Shown here piece by piece: positions 17,553 through 27,177 of a DNA stretch of 64,000 nt. Each line of letters starts with the position of its first letter. Position 1 is the first letter of the stretch. This DNA is from Rodentibacter myodis (GTDB lineage Bacteria > Pseudomonadota > Gammaproteobacteria > Enterobacterales > Pasteurellaceae), in NCBI RefSeq assembly GCF_001999305.1, contig NZ_MLHQ01000020.1:1-64000 (forward strand), in the 5' to 3' direction. Below the pieces are notes generated by a model that was not told the DNA's origin, searched no databases, and worked only from the letters and a program-made list of their open reading frames with translations. The translations under genes were made by a program, and so were the position numbers.

Positions 17553-19628
17553 ATGAAATTGAAAATGACCAAAAGTATTTTAGCAACGGCATTACTAAGT
17601 GCCTTGTTTTTTCATTCGAGTGCGGCTTTTGCTGTCGCACCAAAATTGAAATTAAGCGATATTACCATTCCTTCTGCCACAGAGGAAAATCAACTGGCGA
17701 CCAAGCGTGCAACAACCCGTTTAACCCAGTCTCATTATCGTAAATTTCAGTTGGATGATGCCTTTTCTGAAAAGATTTTTGATCGCTATATTAAAAGTTT
17801 AGATTATAGTCGAAATACTTTTTTGCAATCTGATGTTGATGAATTACGCCAAAAATACGGTGCACAGTTGGATGATCAGTTAAATCAGGGCGATCTTTCA
17901 GCGGCATTCGCCATTTATGATTTAATGATGAAACGCCGTTATGAACGTTATGCTTACGCGTTTTCTTTATTGGATAAAGAGCCGAACTTGAATGGTAAAG
18001 ATCAAATTGAGATCGATCGTGAAAAAGCCGATTTCCCGAAAACCGAAGAGGAAGCGAATCGTCTTTGGGAAGAACGGGTGAAAAATGATGTCATCAGCCT
18101 AAAATTGAAAGATAAAAAATGGTCTGAAATTAAGGATAAACTGACCAAACGTTATAATTTAGCCATTCGCCGTCTTACACAAACCAAAGCGGATGATATT
18201 GTTCAGGTTTACCTCAATGCTTTTGCCCGTGAAATTGATCCGCATACCAGTTATTTAGCGCCACGCACAGCAAAAAGTTTTAATGAAAGTATGAACCTTT
18301 CTTTAGAGGGCATTGGGGCAACCTTGCAATCGGAAGACGACGAAACCAGTATCAAATCCCTTGTTCCCGGCGCACCGGCGGCTCGCAGTAAAAAACTTCA
18401 AGCCGGCGATAAGATTATCGGTGTTGGTCAAGAAAAAGGGGAAATTGAGGATATTATCGGCTGGCGTTTAGAAGACATCGTTGATAAAATCAAGGGTAAA
18501 AAAGGCACGAAAGTGCGTTTGGAAATTGAACCGGCAAAAGGCGGTAAATCACGCATTGTTACCTTGGTTCGCGACAAAGTTCGCATTGAGGATCAGGCGG
18601 CGAAATTAACCGTTGAAAAAGTAAATGGTGAAAAAATCGGCGTGGTTAAAATTCCAAGTTTCTACATCGGATTGACGAAGGATGTCAAAAAATTATTGGT
18701 TCAGGCCAAAAAGAAACAGGTGAAAGGTTTAATTGTTGATTTACGTGGAAATGGTGGCGGCGCATTAACCGAAGCCGTGGCACTCAGCGGATTATTTATT
18801 ACCGATGGTCCGGTGGTGCAGGTGCGTGATGCTTATCAACGTATTCGTGTTCACGAAGATGATGATCGTGCGGAACAATACAAAGGCCCGTTAATCGTGA
18901 TGATTAACCGTTTTAGTGCCTCTGCCTCCGAGATTTTTGCCGCCTCAATGCAGGATTACAATCGGGGCATTGTTGTTGGACAAAATACTTTTGGTAAAGG
19001 TACGGTGCAACAAAGTCGCTCGTTGAATTTTGTTTACGATTTGGATCAAACCCCATTAGGTGTTTTGCAATATACCATTCAAAAATTCTATCGAATTAAT
19101 GGAGGCTCGACCCAATTAAAAGGGGTGGCAGCCGATATTAAATTCCCTGAAATAATTGATGCGAAAGAAAATGGGGAAGAAAAAGAAGATAATGCTTTGC
19201 CTTGGGATAAAATTCCGGCAGCAACCTATTCTGAAACCGGTAATGTTCGTCAATATATTTCGGTATTAGATAAAAATCATCAGGCCCGCATTGCAAAAGA
19301 TCCGGAATTTATCGCTTTAAATGAAGATTTAAAAATCCGTGACGAACGGCGTGATCGGAAGTTTATGTCTTTGAATTATCAGGAACGTAAAGCAGAAAAT
19401 GACCGCGATGATGCCAGACGTTTAAAAGAGATTAATGATCGTTTTAAACGTGAAGGCAAAAAGCCGCTCAAAGATATTGATGATTTACCGAAAGATTATG
19501 AAGCACCGGATTTCTTACTCAAAGAAGCCGAAAAAATGGCGGCAGATTTAGTCAAACTGAGTGCCAAGCAAGAAAAATTTGATGTAAATCTTCAGCAGGA
19601 AGCAAATAAAGCGGAAGCGAAAAAATAA
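17553..19628 (+). CDS. prc: Carboxy-terminal (tail-specific) protease Prc
   Basis: Periplasmic protease that degrades proteins with nonpolar C-termini. In E. coli, with NlpI, it controls the peptidoglycan endopeptidase MepS. The 691-residue protein has a signal peptide (about 1-27), an N-terminal helical domain, a PDZ domain (about 235-330, including SLEGIGATLQ) and the protease core with Ser457 (FSASASEIF) and Lys482 (GKGTVQ). These are 25 residues apart, as in E. coli. Family C-terminal helices complete it. Full length, no lesions. It is followed by a USS-pair terminator. Confidence 0.96.
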   Translation: MKLKMTKSILATALLSALFFHSSAAFAVAPKLKLSDITIPSATEENQLATKRATTRLTQSHYRKFQLDDAFSEKIFDRYIKSLDYSRNTFLQSDVDELRQKYGAQLDDQLNQGDLSAAFAIYDLMMKRRYERYAYAFSLLDKEPNLNGKDQIEIDREKADFPKTEEEANRLWEERVKNDVISLKLKDKKWSEIKDKLTKRYNLAIRRLTQTKADDIVQVYLNAFAREIDPHTSYLAPRTAKSFNESMNLSLEGIGATLQSEDDETSIKSLVPGAPAARSKKLQAGDKIIGVGQEKGEIEDIIGWRLEDIVDKIKGKKGTKVRLEIEPAKGGKSRIVTLVRDKVRIEDQAAKLTVEKVNGEKIGVVKIPSFYIGLTKDVKKLLVQAKKKQVKGLIVDLRGNGGGALTEAVALSGLFITDGPVVQVRDAYQRIRVHEDDDRAEQYKGPLIVMINRFSASASEIFAASMQDYNRGIVVGQNTFGKGTVQQSRSLNFVYDLDQTPLGVLQYTIQKFYRINGGSTQLKGVAADIKFPEIIDAKENGEEKEDNALPWDKIPAATYSETGNVRQYISVLDKNHQARIAKDPEFIALNEDLKIRDERRDRKFMSLNYQERKAENDRDDARRLKEINDRFKREGKKPLKDIDDLPKDYEAPDFLLKEAEKMAADLVKLSAKQEKFDVNLQQEANKAEAKK

Positions 19629-19640
19629 TAATTTTTTGAT

Positions 19641-19670
19641 CGCACTTTGAATAAAAGTGCGGTTTCTTTT
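19641..19670 (+). terminator. USS-pair terminator after prc
   Basis: CGCACTTT (19641-19648) pairs with AAAGTGCG (19654-19661) and is followed by GTTTCTTTT. It lies in the 64-base gap between prc and the L,D-transpeptidase gene. Confidence 0.65.
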
Positions 19671-19692
19671 ATGAATCTTTAAAGGAACGTTT

Positions 19693-21165
19693 ATGTTAAA
19701 AGGTGGTATTAAATTAAGCGCATTGGTGTTGTCATTATCGATGATCAACTCCGGTTGTGCATTGGCAGATTGGGCAAAACAAGCCTCCGGTGAATCTGCA
19801 CCGACAACCATTGATATGTCAAAACTTTCACCGGAAGAACGGGCTAAATTGGAAGCGGAGATTAAAGAGGATCAAGCCCGTTTGGCGGCAGAAAAACAAG
19901 CAATGCTTGAGATGTCGCTGACACACGAAATTGGTGAACAACATTTACAATTTAAACCTCTCTTGGCAAAACTTTATGCAGAGAATAAATATGCCTTGCT
20001 TTGGCAGGATAAATCGGCAGAAAAGCAATTTTTACGTGAATATGCCGCAATGGTGGCAAGCGGTATTTCCAAGCGTTCTGCACAATCTTTGGAAAATTTG
20101 AGTCGAGCGGAGCAAACTGGTGGGCTAACTTATGATGTGCTGCTGAGCGATGCTTTTTTAGATTACATTTATTACAGCACAAATGTAAATCAACAAGCAC
20201 AGCGTTGGTTGTACGGTTCAGGTTCTTATAAACCGCAAGCACCAAGTAATGAACAAATTCAGCAATGGATAAGTGCGGTTAAAAATAACGATGTTTTAGC
20301 TTATGTAAAAGGCTTATCGACCAACAATTCACATTATCGTCAAACAATCCAAGCCTTGCCTTCAATGATTTCCGCTTCGGGGTTAACGCCAACAGGTAAA
20401 AAGCTCGCCATTAATGCGCAGCGTTTACGCGTTATTCCGGATTTTCATAACGGTATTTTTGTGAATATTCCAAGCTATCAACTACAATATTACCGCGATG
20501 GTCATCTTGCTTTAGAATCCCGTGTGATTGTGGGTAAGGATGAACGCCGAACCCCGGTTATGTACAGTAAATTGAGCAATGTGGTGGTGAATCCGCCTTG
20601 GAATGCACCAACACGCTTAGTGAATGAAGATATTGTGCCGAAATTAAAGCGCGACCCGGGCTATGCGGCGGCACATAATTACAGTATTTTAGATAGTAAA
20701 GGAAACAAAATTGATCCTTATTCCATTAATTGGAATAGCATTGGCAAGCATTTCCCTTATCGCATTCGCCAAGCTGCCGGCGACAGCGCATTAGGTAATT
20801 ATAAATTCAATATGCCAAGTTCCGATGCCATTTATTTACACGATACGCCAAACCACAATCTTTTCTCCCGTAAAGATCGCGCATTAAGTTCCGGTTGTGT
20901 ACGGGTAGAAAAATCTTCCCAACTTGCAAGTATTCTATTAAAAGAAGCCGGTTGGTCGGAAGAACGGAAGAAAAATGTATTGGCAAGTAAAAAAACAACC
21001 TCTGCCAATATTCGTTCCGAAAATCCGGTTTTCTTATATTATGTAACGGCGTGGGTTGATAATGGTCAAACCAAAGTGTTACCCGATATTTATAAATACG
21101 ACACTGCAATCAGTGGCGGCAGTGAAATTAACTGGAGTACGGTGAAAAAATATTTGTCATATTGA
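19693..21165 (+). CDS. ldtD: Murein L,D-transpeptidase, LdtD (YcbB)-like
   Basis: The enzyme forms 3-3 (meso-DAP to meso-DAP) cross-links in peptidoglycan. The 490-residue protein has an N-terminal signal/anchor segment (about 8-25), a linker rich in charged residues, a scaffold/PG-binding-like region and a C-terminal YkuD catalytic domain. The active site motif runs from His383 (YLHDTPN) to Cys402 in SSGCVR. The long form with a domain before YkuD matches YcbB/LdtD rather than the short ErfK-type enzymes. It is followed by a MepK-like endopeptidase and a YcbL-like protein, the same run as ycbB-ycbK-ycbL in E. coli. Confidence 0.9.
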   Translation: MLKGGIKLSALVLSLSMINSGCALADWAKQASGESAPTTIDMSKLSPEERAKLEAEIKEDQARLAAEKQAMLEMSLTHEIGEQHLQFKPLLAKLYAENKYALLWQDKSAEKQFLREYAAMVASGISKRSAQSLENLSRAEQTGGLTYDVLLSDAFLDYIYYSTNVNQQAQRWLYGSGSYKPQAPSNEQIQQWISAVKNNDVLAYVKGLSTNNSHYRQTIQALPSMISASGLTPTGKKLAINAQRLRVIPDFHNGIFVNIPSYQLQYYRDGHLALESRVIVGKDERRTPVMYSKLSNVVVNPPWNAPTRLVNEDIVPKLKRDPGYAAAHNYSILDSKGNKIDPYSINWNSIGKHFPYRIRQAAGDSALGNYKFNMPSSDAIYLHDTPNHNLFSRKDRALSSGCVRVEKSSQLASILLKEAGWSEERKKNVLASKKTTSANIRSENPVFLYYVTAWVDNGQTKVLPDIYKYDTAISGGSEINWSTVKKYLSY

Positions 21166-21220
21166 CCGCACTTTTAAATGAAATCGCGATTTTTGATCGC
21201 AAAATTGCAGAGAAGAAAGA

Positions 21221-21781
21221 ATGAGTAAGATTAATCATCATCGCCGAAAATGGCTTTCGCTGGGTGGCGTAGTGTTGGGGGCAAGTATGTTGCCTAATAC
21301 GGTGCTGGCAATGGTTTCTACCCCTAAACCCCGTATTTTAGCGTTTCGCAATGTGAATACCGGCGAGCGTTTAAGTGCGGCATTTTCACCAAGTGAAGGT
21401 TTTAATTCTTCTATGTTGAAAAAGTTGGATTATTTTATGCGGGATAAACGCACCAACCAAGTTCATCGAATGGATCCGAATTTGTTTATGAAGTTTTACC
21501 GTATCCAAAGCAATTTAGGATTACAAACGGCGGAGATTCAAGTGATATGCGGCTATCGTTCAGCCGCGACAAATGCAATGCGTCATCGTCAGAGCCGTGG
21601 TGTGGCGAGTAATAGTTTTCACGTGAAAGGTCAGGCGATTGATTTTCGTCTTGATACGGTTTCACTTTTCAACGTAAAACGGGCTGCGGAAAATTTGAAT
21701 AATGGTGGAGTAGGGTTTTATCCACATAGTAATTTTGTGCATATTGACACCGGCCCGGTGAGAACTTGGCGTGGCGTATAA
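21221..21781 (+). CDS. mepK: MepK (YcbK)-like peptidoglycan endopeptidase, DUF882/M15 family
   Basis: MepK cleaves mDAP-mDAP (3-3) cross-links and so can undo the product of the upstream L,D-transpeptidase. The 186-residue protein carries a twin-arginine signal (HRRKWLSLGG near residues 6-15) and the LAS-type zinc site: His134 and Asp141 (FHVKGQAID) and His174 (NFVHID). Size and motifs match YcbK. The ribosome site GAGAAGAAAG precedes ATG. A short hairpin (GCGAT/ATCGC) lies between it and the transpeptidase gene but lacks a T run, so co-transcription is likely. Confidence 0.88.
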   Translation: MSKINHHRRKWLSLGGVVLGASMLPNTVLAMVSTPKPRILAFRNVNTGERLSAAFSPSEGFNSSMLKKLDYFMRDKRTNQVHRMDPNLFMKFYRIQSNLGLQTAEIQVICGYRSAATNAMRHRQSRGVASNSFHVKGQAIDFRLDTVSLFNVKRAAENLNNGGVGFYPHSNFVHIDTGPVRTWRGV

Positions 21782-21797
21782 AAAGATTGAAAATTTG

Positions 21798-21820
21798 ACC
21801 GCACTTTGGTGCGGTTTTTG
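21798..21820 (+). terminator. Short terminator-like hairpin between mepK and the YcbL-like gene
   Basis: ACCGCAC (21798-21804) and GTGCGGT (21809-21815) with a TTTG loop are followed by TTTTG. It is built around a USS core. It could reduce read-through into the next gene. Confidence 0.55.
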
Positions 21821-21837
21821 TTTATGAGGAAAAAGAG

Positions 21838-22461
21838 ATGAATATTGAAATTATTCCAGTCACGGTATTTCAACAAAACTGTTCTTTAATTTGGGACGAT
21901 GAAAAAAATGCCGCGATCATTGATCCCGGCGGCGAAGGAGAAAAACTCATTGAGCGCATTAAAGCCTTGGGATTAAATTTGAAAGTGATTTTAATCACAC
22001 ACGCCCATCTTGATCACGTTGGTGCCGCAATGCAATTAAAAACGCATTTTAATGTGGAAATTTGGGGTTCTCAGGAACAAGATCGCTTTCTTTTTGAAAG
22101 TTTGCCGGAACAATCCGAACGTTTTGGCTTACCGCATATTGATACCTTTTTGCCTGATCGTTGGTTAAATGAGGGAGAAGTGCTGAATATTGGCGATCTT
22201 AAATTTGATATTCTTCATTTACCCGGGCATACACCGGGGCATATTGGCTTTATTGAACAAGCGAAGAAAGTGGCATTTACCGGTGATGTACTTTTCCAAG
22301 GCGGAATTGGGCGGACGGATTTGCCGGGGGGAAATTACGATCAACTGATTTCTTCCATTCGAGAAAAATTGTTTAAATTAAATGAAGAGATCATCATTGC
22401 CGGTCACGGGCCTTATACAACCCTTGAGCGGGAAAAAATAAGCAATCCTTTTTTGAAGTAG
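21838..22461 (+). CDS. ycbL: YcbL-like metallo-beta-lactamase-fold hydrolase (glyoxalase II family)
   Basis: The 207-residue MBL-fold protein has a complete binuclear metal motif, His55-x-His57-x-Asp59-His60 (THAHLDHVG). It also has a PGHTPGH strand-loop His, a GDVLF Asp and a GHGPYTT C-terminal His. The short form without the extra C-terminal domain of true glyoxalase II matches YcbL, which has type II glyoxalase activity in Salmonella. The cellular substrate is uncertain. AGGAAAAAGAG precedes the ATG. Although next to the cell-wall genes, nothing in the protein suggests export. Confidence 0.85.
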   Translation: MNIEIIPVTVFQQNCSLIWDDEKNAAIIDPGGEGEKLIERIKALGLNLKVILITHAHLDHVGAAMQLKTHFNVEIWGSQEQDRFLFESLPEQSERFGLPHIDTFLPDRWLNEGEVLNIGDLKFDILHLPGHTPGHIGFIEQAKKVAFTGDVLFQGGIGRTDLPGGNYDQLISSIREKLFKLNEEIIIAGHGPYTTLEREKISNPFLK

Positions 22462-22518
22462 AAAGATAGTTTGCCGATTATGTCGCAAACTCACAAAGAG
22501 GAAATAATCTGAACAGAG

Positions 22519-22605
22519 AGAGGCGACGCTCCATCTTACAAAAACACAATTAATCTCAGTCAGTTAAAATTAAGGACGCCGATCAATCAATGTGGCGTCC
22601 CTCTT
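22519..22605. repeat. GGACGC palindromic intergenic repeat, copy 3
   Basis: A degraded first arm (GAGGCGACGCTCC near 22521) is followed after about 45 bases by the hairpin GGACGCC (22574-22580) / GGCGTCC (22594-22600) and a CTCTTTTTCT run. The second hairpin could also terminate the YcbL-like transcript on the + strand. Confidence 0.55.
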
Positions 22606-22618
22606 TTTCTAAAGTAAC

Positions 22619-24352
22619 TTACATTTTTTCAACTGTCTTGATACCAAGCAGCTCTAGACCTTGTTTTAAGGTTTTTTCTGTCAGTAAGGCAAGTTTTAGA
22701 CGGCTTAATTTCACCGATTCATCTTCCGCATTTAAGATTGGGCAATGCTCGTAGAATGAGGAAAAGACACCCGCCAATTCATACAAATAGGTACAAAGTA
22801 CGTGAGGTGTGCCTTCCTTGCCAACGGTTTGCACCGCTTCTTCAAATTGCAGAAGTTTAATGGCAAGTGTACGTTCTTTTTCATCCGTTAAGATTAAGGG
22901 GGCATTGGAAAGTGCGGTCAAATTTATATCTGTTTTGTTGAAAATGGAACGAATACGGGTATAGGCATATTGCATATAAGGAGCGGTGTTTCCCTCAAAG
23001 CTCAGCATATTATCCCAATCAAAAACATAATCTGTGGTGCGGTTTTTAGAAAGATCCGCATATTTCACCGAGCCAATCCCCACCGCTTCAATCACGGCAT
23101 TTTTTTCTGAATCGGATAAGTCGGTATTTTTTTCGTTGATGAGTGCTGTTGCACGTTCAATGGCTTCATCTAATAAGTCTGCCAATTTTACTGTGCCACC
23201 GGTACGGGTTTTAAATGGTTTGCCATCTTTCCCCAGCATCATTCCGAAGTTTTTATGTTCAAGCGAAAAACTGTCCGGCACATAACCCGCTTTACGGGTA
23301 ATTAACCAAGCCTGTTGCATATGTTGGCTTTGGCGGGTGTCGGAGAAAACCAAAGCACGATCCGCTTTTAGTGTTTCATAGCGATATTTTGCCGCTGCAA
23401 TATCGGTGGTGGTGTAAAGAAAACCGCCGTCTTTTTTCTGAACAATCACGCCCATTGGTTCGCCTTCTTTATTTTTGAATTCCTCCAAATAAACCACTAA
23501 TGCGCCGTCATCTTCAACCGCTAAACCTTGTTTTTTCAGATCGTCAACAATCGCCGGTAACATTGGGTTATAAAGGCTTTCACCCATTACATCTTTTTCC
23601 GTTAAGGTAACATTGAGGCGATCGTAGTTACGTTGGTTTTGTTGCATAGTAATATCTACCAAACGTTTCCACATTGAACGGCAATATTCATCACCACTTT
23701 GCAATTTCACCACATAATTGCGGGCTTTTTCCGCAAATACTTCGTCTTCATCATAATGTTTTTTTGCTTCACGATAGAAGGCTTCCAAATCTTGCAGTTC
23801 CATTTCGGAAGCCTGTTCATTTTGCATTTTTTCAAGATATGCAATAAGCATACCGAATTGGGTTCCCCAGTCGCCCACGTGGTTGGCACGGATAACGTGA
23901 TGGCCTAAAAATTCAAGGGTGCGTACAACCGCATCACCAATAATGGTAGAGCGTAAATGCCCCACGTGCATTTCTTTTGCCACATTCGGTGAAGAATAGT
24001 CAACTACAATGGTTTGCTTTTCAGTGGCTTGAATTCCTAAGTGAGGTTGGCTGAGTGCTAATGAGGTTTGTTTGGCAAGCCAATCGGGATTTAAGAAAAT
24101 ATTGATAAAACCGGGGCCGGCAATTTCCAATTTTTCCGCAATCTCGGCAAGATCGGCGTGATCTAAAACTTTCTGAGCAAATTCACGTGGATTTAAGCCT
24201 AATTTTTTTGCCGCCGCCATAATGCCGTTGGCTTGATAGTCGCCAAATTGAGGTTTGCCGGATTGGCGTACGAGGGCATCGCAAGATTGATCGGCACCGG
24301 CTGTGATCATCGCCGATTTGATTTTGTCGGATAAAATAGATTGAATGTTCAC
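22619..24352 (-). CDS. argS: Arginyl-tRNA synthetase
   Basis: Class I synthetase that charges tRNA-Arg. The 577 residues show the N-terminal additional domain recognising the tRNA D-loop (1-110), the HIGH-type motif HVGH at 129-132 ([10 protein letters not shown]), the family block [14 protein letters not shown], the [10 protein letters not shown] segment that replaces KMSKS in many bacterial ArgRS, and the DALR anticodon domain ending in the typical [13 protein letters not shown]-terminus. It is divergent from the yecM homologue, as in E. coli. Confidence 0.98.
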   Translation of the reverse strand: MNIQSILSDKIKSAMITAGADQSCDALVRQSGKPQFGDYQANGIMAAAKKLGLNPREFAQKVLDHADLAEIAEKLEIAGPGFINIFLNPDWLAKQTSLALSQPHLGIQATEKQTIVVDYSSPNVAKEMHVGHLRSTIIGDAVVRTLEFLGHHVIRANHVGDWGTQFGMLIAYLEKMQNEQASEMELQDLEAFYREAKKHYDEDEVFAEKARNYVVKLQSGDEYCRSMWKRLVDITMQQNQRNYDRLNVTLTEKDVMGESLYNPMLPAIVDDLKKQGLAVEDDGALVVYLEEFKNKEGEPMGVIVQKKDGGFLYTTTDIAAAKYRYETLKADRALVFSDTRQSQHMQQAWLITRKAGYVPDSFSLEHKNFGMMLGKDGKPFKTRTGGTVKLADLLDEAIERATALINEKNTDLSDSEKNAVIEAVGIGSVKYADLSKNRTTDYVFDWDNMLSFEGNTAPYMQYAYTRIRSIFNKTDINLTALSNAPLILTDEKERTLAIKLLQFEEAVQTVGKEGTPHVLCTYLYELAGVFSSFYEHCPILNAEDESVKLSRLKLALLTEKTLKQGLELLGIKTVEKM

Positions 24353-24431
24353 GGTTTTTCCTGATTCAAAATTGAATAATAAAAATAATCGGCTATGATA
24401 CCGTTCTTTGTTGATTTATCAAAGGGACAAA

Positions 24432-25001
24432 GTGACAAAATTAAATGAAAATTTGACCGCACTTGGGCAGGAATTGACTGATTTTGAACAGAAAATTCAA
24501 GTGCTTGCCGGCATAATGAAGGTGAAGTTATCCGATTATGAGATCGATCATTTAGCGTTGCGTGTAAATAGTGAGCAAAATGCAAAAAATTGGCTGACAC
24601 TTTTATTAAAGTACGGTAAAATTTTGTCCGATAATATCGTCAATGGGCGGCCTATCTACTTAATTCAATTAGAAAAACCGCTTGCCTTTGCAGGGCAATT
24701 TGTTGATGTTATTGAGTTACCGTTTCCTAAAAAGAAGCAATATCCCCAAGAAACTTGGGAACATATTGAGATTGTGATGCCTTTTCTCTTAAATGAATCT
24801 ACGGAACATTGGGTCGAAAGAATTTGCAATCATTTTTTATGGCAACGTGTGAGCCAATTAACAATTAAAGTGAGTGAACCCAAAGTAGAAGGCGAGCAGT
24901 TACCGAATCCTTCTATTGCAGTGAGTTTGGCGGATAAAACGGCAAATCATACCTGCATTAAAATTCACCCTTACTCTATTAAAAAAATACTCGAGGTTTA
25001 G
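24432..25001 (+). CDS. yecM: YecM-like VOC-fold protein
   Basis: A 189-residue protein of the YecM family, which has a vicinal-oxygen-chelate-like fold and a putative metal-binding site (His in DYEIDHLALRV and in WEHIEIVMP). Function unknown. GTG at 24432 was chosen because AAAGGGA lies 5-6 bases upstream; the longer in-frame TTG start (24408) has no ribosome site. It is divergent from argS, the same arrangement as in E. coli, and is followed only 4 bases later by a small lipoprotein gene whose ribosome site (GAGGT) lies inside the yecM end. Confidence 0.8.
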   Translation: MTKLNENLTALGQELTDFEQKIQVLAGIMKVKLSDYEIDHLALRVNSEQNAKNWLTLLLKYGKILSDNIVNGRPIYLIQLEKPLAFAGQFVDVIELPFPKKKQYPQETWEHIEIVMPFLLNESTEHWVERICNHFLWQRVSQLTIKVSEPKVEGEQLPNPSIAVSLADKTANHTCIKIHPYSIKKILEV

Positions 25002-25005
25002 CACA

Positions 25006-25305
25006 ATGAAAAAAGTAACGTTAGCATTAACCGTTTTATTCAGCTTAGGTTTGGCAGCTTGTTCATCTAATAATCAAAAAGATGAAAGTGCTTATAAAGG
25101 TCAAGTGATTTTCAGTCAAATGGAAGGTGAAAATCTTCAATTAACAATTCGTAAAAATGACTGTTCATACAAAGTGGAAGGTGAAACTGAGACCGTTACC
25201 CACAAATATGATTCAACCTTGGTTGTGGGGGCTTGTGTAAGAGTTTCCGATAACGGTAATGGTTTAAAAAATATTTCTACTTGGTCTCCAAGAAACCCAA
25301 TCTAA
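25006..25305 (+). CDS. Small lipoprotein of unknown function
   Basis: A 99-residue precursor with a clear lipoprotein signal: MKK, a hydrophobic core and lipobox GLAA-Cys19. The mature part is about 80 residues and predicted all-beta, with two Cys (DCSYKV and GACVRV) that could form a disulphide. I do not recognise the family. It is tightly linked to yecM (4-base gap) and lies 19 bases before the Pcp/SlyB-like gene, so the three may form one transcript. Confidence 0.75.
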   Translation: MKKVTLALTVLFSLGLAACSSNNQKDESAYKGQVIFSQMEGENLQLTIRKNDCSYKVEGETETVTHKYDSTLVVGACVRVSDNGNGLKNISTWSPRNPI

Positions 25306-25324
25306 TAATTTTTGAGGTTAGTTA

Positions 25325-25792
25325 GTGATGAAAAAAATGACAGTTGCGTTAGTGCTTGCTGTTGCATTAGGTGCAACAGGTTGTGCAAATACTGATGTTT
25401 TTGGTGGCGATGTTTATTCGGCAGATCAGGCAAAAGAAGCACGTTCAATTACCTATGGTACACTGGTTTCTGTTCGTCCGGTTAAAATTCAAGCGGACAA
25501 TCAAGGCGTTATCGGTACTGTGGGCGGTGGTGCGTTAGGCGGTATTGCCGGTAGTGCGGTGGGTGGCGGTCGTGGTCAAGCGATTGCTGCTGCGGTCGGT
25601 GCGATTGCCGGTGCGGTTGTCGGTAGTAAAATTGAAGAAAAGGCAAGCCAAGTTAATGGTGCTGAACTTGTCATTAAAAAAGATGACGGCAAAACAATTG
25701 TTGTTGTACAAAAAGCCGATCCTCAATTTGTTGCCGGTAAACGTGTACAAATTGTCGGTGGTTCATCATTGAATGTTTCAGTTATTAACTAA
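25325..25792 (+). CDS. pcp: Outer-membrane lipoprotein Pcp/SlyB (glycine-zipper 2TM)
   Basis: The 155-residue precursor has lipobox GATG-Cys20 (CANTDVFGGDVYSA). The glycine-zipper 2TM segment (about 65-100; GGGALGGIAG, AVGAIAGAVVG) and the surrounding sequence match the 15-kDa peptidoglycan-associated lipoprotein Pcp of H. influenzae, the SlyB homologue. The family sits in the outer membrane and supports its integrity. A second ATG (25328) is equally possible; GAGGTTAG precedes both. Confidence 0.92.
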   Translation: MMKKMTVALVLAVALGATGCANTDVFGGDVYSADQAKEARSITYGTLVSVRPVKIQADNQGVIGTVGGGALGGIAGSAVGGGRGQAIAAAVGAIAGAVVGSKIEEKASQVNGAELVIKKDDGKTIVVVQKADPQFVAGKRVQIVGGSSLNVSVIN

Positions 25793-25815
25793 TTGAATTT
25801 TTGAACTAAGTTAAT

Positions 25816-25845
25816 AAAAAGCGGACGTGATGTTCGCTTTTTATA
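25816..25845 (+). terminator. Intrinsic terminator after pcp
   Basis: AAAAAGCGGA (25816-25825) pairs with TTCGCTTTTT (25833-25842) with one G-T pair, followed by ATATTTTT. It lies directly downstream of pcp. Confidence 0.75.
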
Positions 25846-25850
25846 TTTTT

Positions 25851-25878
25851 AAAGTGCGGTCAAAATTAATCGCACTTT
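25851..25878 (-). terminator. USS-pair terminator after aroA
   Basis: AAAGTGCG (25851-25858) and CGCACTTT (25871-25878) are inverted USS cores adjoining the aroA stop codon. The leftward transcript would meet the stem immediately after translation ends. Confidence 0.6.
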
Positions 25879-27177
25879 TTAGTTTCTCACACAAATTTTC
25901 TCAAATTCTTCGAAAAATGTAGGAAAGGTTTTGGCGGTACATTTTGGATCAAGAATGGTCACCGGCGTGTTGGAAAATGCAATTAAGGCAAAGCACATTG
26001 CCATACGGTGATCGTTATAGGTTTCGATTTCCGAATGTTGAAATTTTTCTAAATCAAGTGGTTGAATTCGGATAAAATCTTCTCCCTCTTCTACTTCCGC
26101 ACCGATTTTACGCAGTTCGGTTGCCATTGCCGTTAAACGATCCGTTTCTTTTACCCGCCAGTTGTAAATATTACGAATAACGGTTTCCCCCTTGGCAAAA
26201 AGGGCGGTGGTTGCAATCGTCATTGCGGCATCGGGAATATGGTTCATATCCATATCAATGCCTTGAAGTTGATGATGTTCTGCCTCCACAAAATTTTCGC
26301 CCCAAGTAATTTTTGCCCCCATTTTTTCCAATACATCGGCAAATAAGCGATCGCCCTGAATAGAGTTTTTGCCAATACCGGTGACTTTCACTTTGCCTTT
26401 TATTGCGCCGGCTGCCAGAAAATAAGATGCGGAGGAGGCATCTCCTTCAACCAAATATTTCCCCGGTGAAGTATAGGTTTGATTTCCTTTTATACGGAAA
26501 GTTTGGTATGACTGATTTTCCACATTTACACCAAAATCTTTCATCATCGCAAGGGTAATATCAATATAGGGTTTAGAAACCAACTCACCGATAATCTCAA
26601 TTTCTAAGTCATTTTCAGCGAGGGGGGCAGCCATTAAAAGTGCGGTTAAAAATTGGGATGAAATTGAACCGTCAATTTTTACTTTTCCTCCTTTTATGCC
26701 GATATTACGAATTGCCAACGGAGGATAGCCTTCATTTTCTAAGTAACGTATCTCTGCACCTGCTTGACGTAGAGCCTCTACTAAATGCTGAATCGGGCGT
26801 TCTTTCATTCGGGGTTCGCCGGTAAGAATGACCTCGGCTTCCGTTTCGCCTTTTAGACAAAGTGCCGCGGTGAGTGGACGCATTGCCGTGCCGGCATTAC
26901 CAAGAAAAAGTGAAAGTCCGTCTTGTAACTGAAATGCACCACCTAATCCTTCAATTTCACAAATGGTTTTATCATCAGACAGTTGATAATTGACACCAAG
27001 AGCTTTGAGTGCATTGAGCATATGACGAATGTCGTCACTATCAAGTAAGTTTGTGACTTTGGTTGTGCCTTTGGCGAGTGCCGCAAGCAGTAGCGCGCGG
27101 TTGGATAAACTTTTTGAACCCGGTAAATTGATGGTTCCTTCAACTGCGTTGATAGGGGAGAGCGTGATTTTTTCCAT
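25879..27177 (-). CDS. aroA: 3-phosphoshikimate 1-carboxyvinyltransferase (EPSP synthase)
   Basis: Sixth step of the shikimate pathway: shikimate-3-phosphate plus PEP gives EPSP. The 432 residues include Lys22-Ser23 in [11 protein letters not shown], the [10 protein letters not shown] motif (92-101, Gly96 as in glyphosate-sensitive class I enzymes), [10 protein letters not shown] (120-129) and the C-terminal NDHRMAM/KTFP motifs. The aroA start codon overlaps the purU stop codon (TAATG), so translation is coupled to purU. Confidence 0.98.
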   Translation of the reverse strand: MEKITLSPINAVEGTINLPGSKSLSNRALLLAALAKGTTKVTNLLDSDDIRHMLNALKALGVNYQLSDDKTICEIEGLGGAFQLQDGLSLFLGNAGTAMRPLTAALCLKGETEAEVILTGEPRMKERPIQHLVEALRQAGAEIRYLENEGYPPLAIRNIGIKGGKVKIDGSISSQFLTALLMAAPLAENDLEIEIIGELVSKPYIDITLAMMKDFGVNVENQSYQTFRIKGNQTYTSPGKYLVEGDASSASYFLAAGAIKGKVKVTGIGKNSIQGDRLFADVLEKMGAKITWGENFVEAEHHQLQGIDMDMNHIPDAAMTIATTALFAKGETVIRNIYNWRVKETDRLTAMATELRKIGAEVEEGEDFIRIQPLDLEKFQHSEIETYNDHRMAMCFALIAFSNTPVTILDPKCTAKTFPTFFEEFEKICVRN

